This document shows, in pieces, positions 32,322 through 40,221 of a stretch of 64,000 bases of DNA. The stretch is from Arthrobacter sp. OAP107 (GTDB lineage: Bacteria > Actinomycetota > Actinomycetes > Actinomycetales > Micrococcaceae): NCBI RefSeq assembly GCF_040546765.1, contig NZ_JBEPOK010000002.1, forward strand, positions 62,001 to 126,000, written 5' to 3'. A program made the position numbers and the translations under genes. Positions within the stretch are counted from its first letter, which is position 1. Each line of letters opens with the position of its first letter. The notes beneath the pieces are model-generated. The model was not told the DNA's origin. It worked only from the letters and a program-made list of their open reading frames with translations, and made no database searches.

Positions 32322-32835
32322 TGAATGGTTTTCCCAAAGCGCTCTACACGCGAGGGCATTCGGCGAGGACTCAGACCACTCCCCTAGGTTGACGAAATCA
32401 CGGTTATCGGCGTAAAAACCACGGGAGTAGAAGTAGCTGCGAGAACTCCAGTTCTAAGTCTAATTCCGAGTTTTCGAAGGTTAGCCTGCCTTGCAGCAAA
32501 TGAATGTTTTCGGAGGCCGGAGCTCAAGTTCGCCGTGGATCGGGTCTAACGCTGCTCTCCTTGCACGGGAGCCCGTCGATCACCGGCGTATCCATCCGGA
32601 CTGACATTTGGCAGTAGCGGTGCCGGCGTCGCCTGTGCCAGCAGTACAGCTTGAAGACTCCCTGATGCACATCTAAGCACGCGTGAGGCCCTGGGCTGGC
32701 ACAATGCCGGGCCCAGGGCCTCGGTCAGGCCTCATTGTGCCGGTTCACGACTGTGACCAAGTTGCGTAGCCTCGAACTCAGCGTTTGCGCTGCGGGCCGG
32801 AACTGGCACCAAGAACACCCGTCTCCAGTGATGAT
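32322..32835. other. Intergenic between the OLD gene and the amylase
   Basis: 514 bases: the OLD gene's promoter side plus the amylase terminator (listed separately). No gene with a ribosome site is seen. Confidence 0.35.
32685..32722 (-). terminator. Terminator downstream of the alpha-amylase
   Basis: A perfect 12-bp stem, GAGGCCCTGGGC with GCCCAGGGCCTC, around a 14-base loop, 114 bases beyond the amylase stop. Confidence 0.7.
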
Positions 32836-34464
32836 TTAGCGCCGGATCAGGTTATTGCTATCGAAAGCTACTGAATCCTTGCTCTTAATAGTCACTGTGG
32901 CTTCTCCCTGCTTGTTCACCTGAACGGTAGGTCCGGTGCACGTGCCATTGTTGAAGTCACCATGGATGATATTGCAGTACGTACCAGCACGCATCCCCGT
33001 CTGGAAGGTCTGCGTTTGGTCGGTTGCATGGTTGTTGATGGCGATCCATCCCTTGTTGCCTCGACTGAACGCAATAAGGTTGACCTCGTCGTCGTACCAG
33101 TTCTCCAGCTTGGCGTCCCCCGCATTGTTGTGCCACCGGACCATATTCGCGACCCCGGTGTTGCGGTGGGTGCAGGCCCACGCCTTGCTGCAGTCGGTAT
33201 TGGTGACGAAGCCCTGATCGTCCGACGGGGGAGAATCCACTTTAAGGCCCTCAAAGGCATAGCCTGCGTAGACTTGGGGGGTTCCGTATCCGTAGGCCAG
33301 CATGAACTGGGTTGCTAGAGTATTCGTGCTGCCATCGCGGTAACTGAGTGTGTCGTTGCCGCGCTCGGTGTCATGGTTTTGGACAAAAACTGTTGTTTTT
33401 TCGCTGGGCAGCAGACCTGCGTCCTCACCAAAAACCTCGAGATTGGTGATATTTCCCGGGCTGCCGGGGTTGTAGCTCTTGAATGCGTTCTTGACTTGGT
33501 ACGCGAAGTCGAAACCAAGCAGATCTCCGACCTCCTGATATGCATGAGGGGTTAGTTTCCCGGGACCGCCCGGGATGACCTCCAGGGCAAAGTACGGTGT
33601 GTCCCCGTCCACGGTTCTATCCAGCCTGCTTTTGATCGAAGCCAGGTCCGTTTGAGGCACGTGTTTGGCAGCATCGACGCGGAACCCGGACACCCCGTAG
33701 TTAATGAGCTTGTTCAGATACCCTGCCAGCGTGTCCTGCACTTCATTAGTTTCGGTGCGAAGGTCGGGAAGCCTTAGCAGCTCGCAGTTGGTGACCTGCC
33801 GGTAGTCGTTGAAGTTCCAGATAGTGTTCTCATCATTTGGATCCGCCGGTAACGGCACTGGGCAGTCCTCCGGGTGGCTGTGGAAGTCCGCGCGCTCGTA
33901 GAGCCCAGGATAGTTGTACCGGGTGAAAGTGGCACCGCCGTACGATTCGCTGCCATCGCGGGCCATGTGGTTGATCACCACATCTGCGTAAACCTTAATT
34001 CCGGCGCCACGGCAGGCGGTCACCATGGACTTGAATTCAGCTTCGGTGCCCATCCGGCTATCTAAGGTGTAATCGACCGGCTGGTAGACCTCCCACCAGG
34101 GATGCTGAGGTTTATTGGGCACGTTGTCCAGGCTCACCGAGTTCTGCGGAGGCGCCACCTGCACTCCGCCGTAGCCCTTCGGACCCAGGACATTCACGCA
34201 TTCCTTGGCGATCGATTCCCAGTTCCATTCCCATAAATTAGCGATCACATCACCTTGTGCGACTCTCCCGGGGCCAGCCTCTGGCGAGTTCTTGTCCAAT
34301 CCTCTGATCATTGGCTGGATGTGGGCACTGGATGACGCATCTGGCGAAGCCACTGTCGATGTGGCTGCCTCGGACGGGGACGCGCTGGTCCCTACGCCGG
34401 TGGCGAGAAGGCTGAGGGAGGCAAAGAAGGCGAAGCCGGGGGCAAGAATTTTGGGGGGACGCAT
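32836..34464 (-). CDS. Secreted alpha-amylase (GH13)
   Basis: 542 residues from ATG 34464 (AAGGAC upstream). Signal peptide about 1-30 (ILAPGFAFFASLSLLATGVG), a Ser/Thr/Ala-rich linker to about 60, then the (beta/alpha)8 domain: ANLWEWNWESIAKECVNVLG, ADVVINHM (region I), GFRVDAAKHV (nucleophile Asp), LEVIPGG (acid Glu) and FVQNHDTERG (third Asp). The C-terminal beta domain includes CNIIHGDFNNGTC. This is the actinobacterial amylase group. The first 50 residues are nearly those of the lipoprotein at 36210 but without its lipobox Cys, so the enzyme should be released rather than lipid-anchored. It breaks starch for the importer. Confidence 0.92.
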   Translation of the reverse strand: MRPPKILAPGFAFFASLSLLATGVGTSASPSEAATSTVASPDASSSAHIQPMIRGLDKNSPEAGPGRVAQGDVIANLWEWNWESIAKECVNVLGPKGYGGVQVAPPQNSVSLDNVPNKPQHPWWEVYQPVDYTLDSRMGTEAEFKSMVTACRGAGIKVYADVVINHMARDGSESYGGATFTRYNYPGLYERADFHSHPEDCPVPLPADPNDENTIWNFNDYRQVTNCELLRLPDLRTETNEVQDTLAGYLNKLINYGVSGFRVDAAKHVPQTDLASIKSRLDRTVDGDTPYFALEVIPGGPGKLTPHAYQEVGDLLGFDFAYQVKNAFKSYNPGSPGNITNLEVFGEDAGLLPSEKTTVFVQNHDTERGNDTLSYRDGSTNTLATQFMLAYGYGTPQVYAGYAFEGLKVDSPPSDDQGFVTNTDCSKAWACTHRNTGVANMVRWHNNAGDAKLENWYDDEVNLIAFSRGNKGWIAINNHATDQTQTFQTGMRAGTYCNIIHGDFNNGTCTGPTVQVNKQGEATVTIKSKDSVAFDSNNLIRR

Positions 34465-34559
34465 AGCAGAGTCCTTCATCTTCGAAAGTTTCCGTCGGGC
34501 ACTGAGGCCACGGCGCTGTCAACGATCAGCCACATCACAGGGTTGGCGTTGCAGATCAC

Positions 34560-34573
34560 GTTTATCGTTATAC
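34560..34573 (-). promoter_or_regulatory. LacI-type operator upstream of the amylase
   Basis: On the coding strand GTATAACGATAAAC, differing at one base from the two sites (GTATAACGCTAAAC) upstream of the binding-protein gene. The central CG within an imperfect palindrome is typical of LacI-family operators. It lies about 95 bases before the amylase start. Confidence 0.6.
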
Positions 34574-34937
34574 TTAATAAGCCACTAAATGCTGTTCGTT
34601 CAGCATTCACATGAACCTAGCAAGCGTTGAATTGACTGTCAACGGGCCGCGTTGACTGAGGAAAGCCTCCGCGTGGCGGCATGGTGGAGCATCCTCGCTA
34701 GCGGCAACTGACGACAAAGAGCGACAACAGAACATCCGGGTGATGGAGCTACTGGGCCGCTACCGTGAGCTGCGCGAGGGCGGCGTGGATGACCTGCCCC
34801 GGCTGGCTGCCATGGTCAGCACGCCGGACCCCTGCCCGCCGGGAACGACAGATCATCGCGCTGCAAGCCGCTCACCAGCCATGGGCCTTAGACCTCGATC
34901 TCGGCAGCTGTCGAGACTTGGGTTGCGGAGAGCTCGA
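34574..34937. other. Intergenic with possible gene scar
   Basis: 364 bases. A frame from 34740 reads MELLGRYRELREGGVDDLPR and is followed, in a different frame, by RQIIALQAAHQPWALDLDLG. It looks like the debris of a coding sequence, but I cannot name the family. Confidence 0.3.
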
Positions 34938-35960
34938 TCAGAGTTCGCTACCGTTTAGGTCCTTCACCGATTCGCGTTCGATAAGCTCCACTTCAAGAAC
35001 TGTCTCCTGTGGCTGCTGGTCTTTCGCTTTCAGGCTTTGTAGGAGGAGTTCGACGGCCGTATGGGCCTTTCGGTCCAGGTCCTGGGTGATCGTTGTCAGC
35101 TTAGGGTTGGCGATGGTTGCGATTTCGAGGTTGTCGAAGCCGACGATGGATAGGTCGTCCGGCACGGTGCGTCCTGCCGTGCGGGCGCCTTCCATGATTC
35201 CGACCGCAAGCTGGTCAGCCGTTGCAAATACGGCCGTGACATCGCCGTATTCTGCGCAGAGCAGCCGCCCGGCTTCAATGCCTCTTGCGTGGCTGACGTC
35301 AGAGGTCAGCGCGACCGCAGGATCAGGTGTTATCCCGGCTTCTTCAAGGGCTTGCCTGTAGCCCTCATAGCGCTCTTTGACTACGCCGCGTTCGGTCGTA
35401 TCCGGGCCCACGAATGCGATACGTTTGTGGCCCTTCTCGATAAGGTGCCGGGTCGCCAGGTAGCCACCTTTTCGGTCATTGAGGCGGACGTTCATGAAGT
35501 CTGCATTGGCAGCGTAGCTCTCAAGCACGACCAGCGGCGTGTCGAACGTGGCCCGCATCTTTTGGATCTGGCTGTCCAGAAAGCCTATGTAGATTGCACC
35601 GTCCAGGTTCCAGGATCGCAGCGTCCCTGAGGCCTCCTCAACGTCGGGAACCCCGCGCAGCAGCAAGTGATACCCGTTGTCGCGCAGCAAGCGCTCGATG
35701 ATGCCGATGACGACCACGTTGTGGGTGCTGAGGACGATGCCTTCATCATCGGGGGCAGGCAACAGCACGCCAACGAGCTGAGAGGACCTGGCGACAAGGC
35801 TGCGTGCTGTGGCACTGGGGACGTAGTCCAGCCGCCTGGCAATTTGGGAGACTCTCTCGATGGTTGCCCGGGAAACCTTATCGTGCCTGCCATTGATCAC
35901 ATTGGAGACGGTCATGACCGTCACGCCGGCTTCCTTGGCGATGTCTTTGAGCGTGGCCAT
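34938..35960 (-). CDS. LacI-family repressor of the maltodextrin regulon
   Basis: 340 residues from ATG 35960. Classic N-terminal helix-turn-helix and hinge (TLKDIAKEAGVTVMTVSNVI, LDYVPSATARSLVARSSQ), then the periplasmic-binding fold with TRHLIEKGHKRIAFVGPD and VPDDLSIVGFDNLEIATIAN. It lies between the amylase and the divergent MalE-like gene. GTATAACGMTAAAC sites in front of both genes are its likely targets, with a maltodextrin or glucose-polymer inducer. Full length. Autoregulation from the shared region is possible. Confidence 0.9.
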   Translation of the reverse strand: MATLKDIAKEAGVTVMTVSNVINGRHDKVSRATIERVSQIARRLDYVPSATARSLVARSSQLVGVLLPAPDDEGIVLSTHNVVVIGIIERLLRDNGYHLLLRGVPDVEEASGTLRSWNLDGAIYIGFLDSQIQKMRATFDTPLVVLESYAANADFMNVRLNDRKGGYLATRHLIEKGHKRIAFVGPDTTERGVVKERYEGYRQALEEAGITPDPAVALTSDVSHARGIEAGRLLCAEYGDVTAVFATADQLAVGIMEGARTAGRTVPDDLSIVGFDNLEIATIANPKLTTITQDLDRKAHTAVELLLQSLKAKDQQPQETVLEVELIERESVKDLNGSEL

Positions 35961-36028
35961 GGCCTTCACCCCCTCACCACCGCGGTACATATGACAGTCT
36001 CCATCGTACGGTCAGGCCCTCTCCCCCA

Positions 36029-36115
36029 TTGACAGTCGCTGTAGCGCTTTGCTACATTTCCAGTATAACGCTAAACCTTCCTCCGCTTCGTGCGCCGATT
36101 GGTATAACGCTAAAC
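36029..36115 (+). promoter_or_regulatory. Promoter and twin LacI-type operators of the importer operon
   Basis: TTGACA (36029-36034), 17 bases, CTACAT (36052-36057). Directly downstream are two exact copies of GTATAACGCTAAAC at 36063-36076 and 36102-36115, 39 bases apart. The second is followed by GTGATTT, as is the amylase site. Repression by the adjacent LacI protein is the simple reading. Confidence 0.7.
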
Positions 36116-36209
36116 GTGATTTGACGCACGTGAGCTGGCCGAGGGAAATCGTTGACAGCGCCGTCGGCTTTGGCCTCGGCGACCAATTTCGGAAGATGAA
36201 GGAGTCTTC

Positions 36210-37517
36210 ATGCGTTCCCCAAAAATAGTTGCCCCAGGGTTTGCCCTCTTGGCTGCCCTTGGACTTCTCGCCACCGGCTGCAGCGGCGGAGGGACCAGCA
36301 CGTCCCCGTCGGAGGCGGCCACATCGGCTGTCGCTGCACCTGATGCGTCATCATCCACTGCGGCCCCTGAGCGTGGCAATGCAGATCTGGTCATCTGGGC
36401 CACACAGGGCGCGGCCACCAGTCTGAAGCCTTTTGCCGAGAAGTTCGGTGCCGACAACGGTATATCCGTTGAGGTGCAGGGCATCGTCGGTGAGCTGCGC
36501 GCCCAGTACATAACGGCTACCAACTCTGGCAAAGGCCCTGACGTTATACTCACCGCCGCGGATGGCCTTGGAAATCTGATCCAAAATGCCGCTATCGAAC
36601 CGTTGAACCTCAGCCCCGAAACGAAGTCAAAGTTCGTTGATGTCACTGTCGAATCCGTAACTTATAACGGGCAGATTTACGGCGTACCCCAAGCGGTGGA
36701 CAATGTTGCGCTGATCCGTAACACCCAGCTCGTTCCGGAGCTCCCAGCCACGTTCGAGGATCTCGTCACGACTGGTCTGGAGCTGAAGAATCAGGGCAAA
36801 GTCACCGAGGCCCTCTCGCTTCCCGTGGGCCAAAACGGTGACTCCTACCACCTCCAGCCGCTGTTCACCTCTGCAGGCGGGTATCTGTTCGGCCAGAACG
36901 CTGACGGCAGCTACAACCAGGACGACCTGGGGCTGGACAAACCGGAATCCATCGCGGCCATGACCAAGATCCAGGAGTTCGCCAAGGCAGGGGTCCTGAA
37001 AACGTCCATCAGCGGAGACAACTCGATCGCGCTCTTCGCTGACGGCAAGGCCCCGTTCCTGGTTTCCGGTGGCTGGGCCCTCGAGGACCTCAAGAAGTCC
37101 GGCGTGAAATATGCAGTTTCGCCAGTCCCGGGAATCGGCGGAAAACCCTCGCAGCCCTTCGTGGGGACGCAGACGTTCTATGTCTCATCCAAGGCCAAGA
37201 ACAAAACCTTCGCCGAAGAGTTTGTAACGAATTTCATGGTCAACAACCCCGACGTGGCGAAGTCCCTGTCCAAGACAGATGGGCGCGCACCTGCCTTGCT
37301 GGCAGCTTTCAATGACCTCGCCGCGAGCGACCCGGTCCTGAAGGGCTTCGGCGATTCCGCCGCCCAGGGCCAGCCCAGTCCCACATTCCCGGCCATGGCC
37401 GTCGCCTGGGATCCGTTCAGCAAAGCGGAAGCAGCGATCATCGGCGGTGCCGATCCTGCGTCGACATTGAAGGCAGCCGCCGACACCATCCGTCAGCAGA
37501 TCAAGGCAGCCGGCTGA
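36210..37517 (+). CDS. Maltodextrin-type solute-binding lipoprotein (ABC importer)
   Basis: 435 residues; ATG 36210 with GAAGGAG upstream. Lipoprotein signal with lipobox LATGC (Cys near residue 29), then a Ser/Thr/Ala linker and the family 1 binding-protein fold: ADLVIWATQGAATSLKPFAE, GKGPDVILTAADGLGNLI, IYGVPQAVDNVALIRNTQLV, GKAPFLVSGGWALEDLKKSG and VGTQTFYVSSKAKN. MalE-like. It is anchored outside the membrane and delivers maltodextrins to the two permeases that follow. A hairpin separates it from the permease genes, probably raising its expression over theirs. Confidence 0.92.
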   Translation: MRSPKIVAPGFALLAALGLLATGCSGGGTSTSPSEAATSAVAAPDASSSTAAPERGNADLVIWATQGAATSLKPFAEKFGADNGISVEVQGIVGELRAQYITATNSGKGPDVILTAADGLGNLIQNAAIEPLNLSPETKSKFVDVTVESVTYNGQIYGVPQAVDNVALIRNTQLVPELPATFEDLVTTGLELKNQGKVTEALSLPVGQNGDSYHLQPLFTSAGGYLFGQNADGSYNQDDLGLDKPESIAAMTKIQEFAKAGVLKTSISGDNSIALFADGKAPFLVSGGWALEDLKKSGVKYAVSPVPGIGGKPSQPFVGTQTFYVSSKAKNKTFAEEFVTNFMVNNPDVAKSLSKTDGRAPALLAAFNDLAASDPVLKGFGDSAAQGQPSPTFPAMAVAWDPFSKAEAAIIGGADPASTLKAAADTIRQQIKAAG

Positions 37518-37535
37518 CCTGAGACAACCGTGGTG

Positions 37536-37559
37536 GTCCGGCCCCTAAGGGGGCCGGAC
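37536..37559 (+). terminator. Intercistronic hairpin between binding protein and permeases
   Basis: GTCCGGCCCC pairs with GGGGCCGGAC around a four-base loop. Such hairpins after binding-protein genes usually protect the upstream mRNA and reduce read-through rather than fully end transcription. No T-run. Confidence 0.65.
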
Positions 37560-37588
37560 AGCCCCCGGCGTCCTTGAAAGGACACTCC

Positions 37589-39211
37589 ATGACTTCACTC
37601 AAAGAACGGCCGGACGTGACCCCCGCCGGACCCTCGGACGGGCAGCGCCGGCGTAGCCTGCGTCCCACCTCCGGAACGGGCGGCTTCGGCCTGTTCGTGC
37701 GGTACTTCCTCCTTGCCGTGGTGCTCGCTGTGGCTATACAGGGCATCTCCATCACCATCGGCCAGGAACAATGGATCGCCGCAGCCGTCATCGCCGCAGC
37801 AACCCTGGTCGTCGTCGCCGTCTACGCCACCGGCCGTGCGATACCGCTGAAGTACCTGGTGCCGGGGATTCTGCTGATGCTGATGTTCCAGATCTATCCG
37901 GTCGCGTACACCTTTTACACCGCCTTCACCAACAGCTCGGACGGGCACACCGTATCCAAGGAAGAGTCCATCCGCTCCATCACGGTGGACGGCCAGATTC
38001 TGGAACAGCCCGGGAGCCCCCGCTACACCCTCTCCGTTGCGGTACCGTCAGGAAGCGACCCGGCCATCGCAGACTTCGTCTACCTTCTCTCCGACCCCGC
38101 CGGCACGGTCCAGAAAGGCGACAGCGACGGCCTGGAACCGCTCCCCGCCTCGGAGGTCACCTTGACAGGCGGAAAGGTCACCGCAGCGGAGGGCTATGAC
38201 ATCCTCAGCGGTGTCCAGGTCAACGCCAGGTCAGCAGAATTTGACGCCTTCCAAGTGCCGGCCGGTGACGGCGAGGCCGTGAAAAAGGTCGGACTCTCGC
38301 AGGCGCTCCTGGGCAAAATGCAGTACACCTACGATCAGGCCACTGACACCATCACTGACGCCTCAAACGGCAAGACCTACATTGCCCGCGATGCCAGCTG
38401 GGTTCCCGCGGACGGCCAAGGCCCTTCGCTCAACCCGGGCTGGCAGCAGTTTGTCGGCTTCGATAACTTCACCAGGATTATCTCCGACACAACACTGCGC
38501 AACAGCTTCCTCGGCATCCTCACATGGAACATCGCCTTCGCAGGACTGTCCGTGGCTTCGACGTTCGCACTCGGATTGCTGCTGGCCGTGGTCCTGAACA
38601 GGAAACTCATCGGGCAGCGGCTGACCAGGTCCCTGCTGCTGCTGCCCTATGCCCTGCCTGGCTTCATCACCGCCCTCGTCTGGGCCAGCATGTACAACAC
38701 GGACTTCGGCCTGATCAACAACATGACCGGCCTGCATATCGACTGGCTGGGCGACCCGTTCTGGGCCAAAGCAGCACTGCTGCTGACCAACCTCTGGCTG
38801 GGCTTTCCCTACATGTTCATCGTCTGCACCGGAGCGCTGCAGTCCATCCCGGCCAGCCTCACCGAAGCAGCCACAATCGACGGCGCCTCACCCTGGCAGG
38901 CCTTCCGCGCGGTCACCCTGCCCATGCTGCTCACCGCTGTCGCACCCCTGCTCGTGGCCTCCTTTGCGTTCAACTTCAACAACTTCACCCTGATCTACCT
39001 GCTCACCAAGGGCGGTCCGTTCGCACCGGACAATCCACAGGCGGGGGCCACCGATCTGCTGATCAGCTACACCTACCGGCTCGCCTTCGGCGGAGGCGGA
39101 GCACAGTTCGGCTTCGCCGCGGCGATCTCGATCTTCATCTTCATCATCGTCGCCCTCATGTCCATCTCCACCTTCCGCCGTACTCAGGCACTGGAGGAAA
39201 ACAGCCAATGA
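37589..39211 (+). CDS. MalF-like permease of the maltodextrin ABC importer
   Basis: 540 residues from ATG 37589 (GAAAGGAC upstream). Three N-terminal membrane segments are followed by a large extracytoplasmic domain (about residues 125-290), as in MalF. Six further segments carry the permease EAA loop EAATIDGASPWQAFRAVTLP, which docks an ATPase. Ends in a cytosolic RRTQALEENSQ tail and overlaps the next gene by ATGA. No ATPase gene lies in the cluster, so a shared MsiK-type ATPase is expected elsewhere. Confidence 0.91.
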   Translation: MTSLKERPDVTPAGPSDGQRRRSLRPTSGTGGFGLFVRYFLLAVVLAVAIQGISITIGQEQWIAAAVIAAATLVVVAVYATGRAIPLKYLVPGILLMLMFQIYPVAYTFYTAFTNSSDGHTVSKEESIRSITVDGQILEQPGSPRYTLSVAVPSGSDPAIADFVYLLSDPAGTVQKGDSDGLEPLPASEVTLTGGKVTAAEGYDILSGVQVNARSAEFDAFQVPAGDGEAVKKVGLSQALLGKMQYTYDQATDTITDASNGKTYIARDASWVPADGQGPSLNPGWQQFVGFDNFTRIISDTTLRNSFLGILTWNIAFAGLSVASTFALGLLLAVVLNRKLIGQRLTRSLLLLPYALPGFITALVWASMYNTDFGLINNMTGLHIDWLGDPFWAKAALLLTNLWLGFPYMFIVCTGALQSIPASLTEAATIDGASPWQAFRAVTLPMLLTAVAPLLVASFAFNFNNFTLIYLLTKGGPFAPDNPQAGATDLLISYTYRLAFGGGGAQFGFAAAISIFIFIIVALMSISTFRRTQALEENSQ

Positions 39212-40137
39212 CCACCCTGAATACCTCCCTGCCCACGCCCGCAGCCGGACCCGAAACGCCCAGACGCCGGACCGGATCCGGGATCCACGGATCCTGGTGG
39301 CAGCGCGACGGATGGCGCTACCTCGTTGCGCTGCTGGCGCTTGTCTTCGCAGTCTTCCCGATCCTGTTCATCATCTCCGCAGCCCTGAACCCGATTGGCA
39401 CCCTCCAGAGCACCTCCGTCATCCCCACCGCAGCCTCCATAGAAAACTTCACCAAGCTCTTCGCCACCCCCGGCCTCGAATTTGGCAACTGGTTTATCAA
39501 CTCCGTGGTCGTCGCCGTCAGTGCCACCGTGGCCACGGTTCTGATTTCCGGCGCCGCAGCCTTCGCATTCTCCCGCCTGCGCTTCCGCGGCAGACACCAG
39601 TTCCTGCTGGGACTGCTCCTTTTGCAGATGTTCCCTTCCCTGCTTGCACTCATTGCCCTGTACTTGATGTTCGTGCAGATCGGGGACATCTTCCCGGCAC
39701 TGGGCCTGAACTCCTCCTGGGGACTGATCCTGGCCTACCTCGGCGGCGTCCTTGGCGGCAACGTGTGGCTCCTGAAGGGCTACTACGACACGGTCCCGCG
39801 CGAACTTGATGAAGCGGCCAGGATCGACGGGGCCTCCCATGCCCAGACGTTCTTCCTGATCGTCTTGCCCCTGGTCAAACCCATCCTCGCCACCGTCGCG
39901 CTCTTGACCTTCGTCGGGACCTACGGAGAAGTTCTCCTCTCCTCGGTGTTCCTTACCGCCAACGAGTCCAAGACTCTCGCGGTCGGACTCTTCGGCCTGA
40001 TCGATGGCCAGCGCAACACCAACTTCGGCGTCTTCTCCGCCGGGGCGCTGCTGGCGTCCCTGCCGGTCCTGGCCATGTACCTGGGCCTGCAGCGCTACCT
40101 CGTCGCCGGCGCAACCTCCGGCTCCGTAAAGGGCTGA
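39208..40137 (+). CDS. MalG-like permease of the maltodextrin ABC importer
   Basis: 309 residues from ATG 39208 (GGAGG at 39192-39196, overlapping the malF-like stop). Six membrane segments and the EAA loop ELDEAARIDGASHAQTFFLI. A much longer frame upstream (to 38524) is the antiparallel-reading shadow of the MalF-like gene and is Arg/His-rich. It forms the membrane channel with the preceding permease. A short gap and then the GH31 gene follow; probably one operon. Confidence 0.91.
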   Translation: MTTLNTSLPTPAAGPETPRRRTGSGIHGSWWQRDGWRYLVALLALVFAVFPILFIISAALNPIGTLQSTSVIPTAASIENFTKLFATPGLEFGNWFINSVVVAVSATVATVLISGAAAFAFSRLRFRGRHQFLLGLLLLQMFPSLLALIALYLMFVQIGDIFPALGLNSSWGLILAYLGGVLGGNVWLLKGYYDTVPRELDEAARIDGASHAQTFFLIVLPLVKPILATVALLTFVGTYGEVLLSSVFLTANESKTLAVGLFGLIDGQRNTNFGVFSAGALLASLPVLAMYLGLQRYLVAGATSGSVKG

Positions 40138-40221
40138 ACCGCCCCTTACCCACCACTGTCCCGCCGGCGCCACCCCATCGGTGGGCCTCAGACGGGAACT
40201 TGATCGCTGACAAGGCTTACT

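Noticed and set aside
38524..39207. Long N-terminal extension of the MalG-like permease
   Set aside because: It reads the MalF-like gene in another frame and is His/Arg/Pro-rich. The ATG at 39208 has a GGAGG site and the usual overlap.
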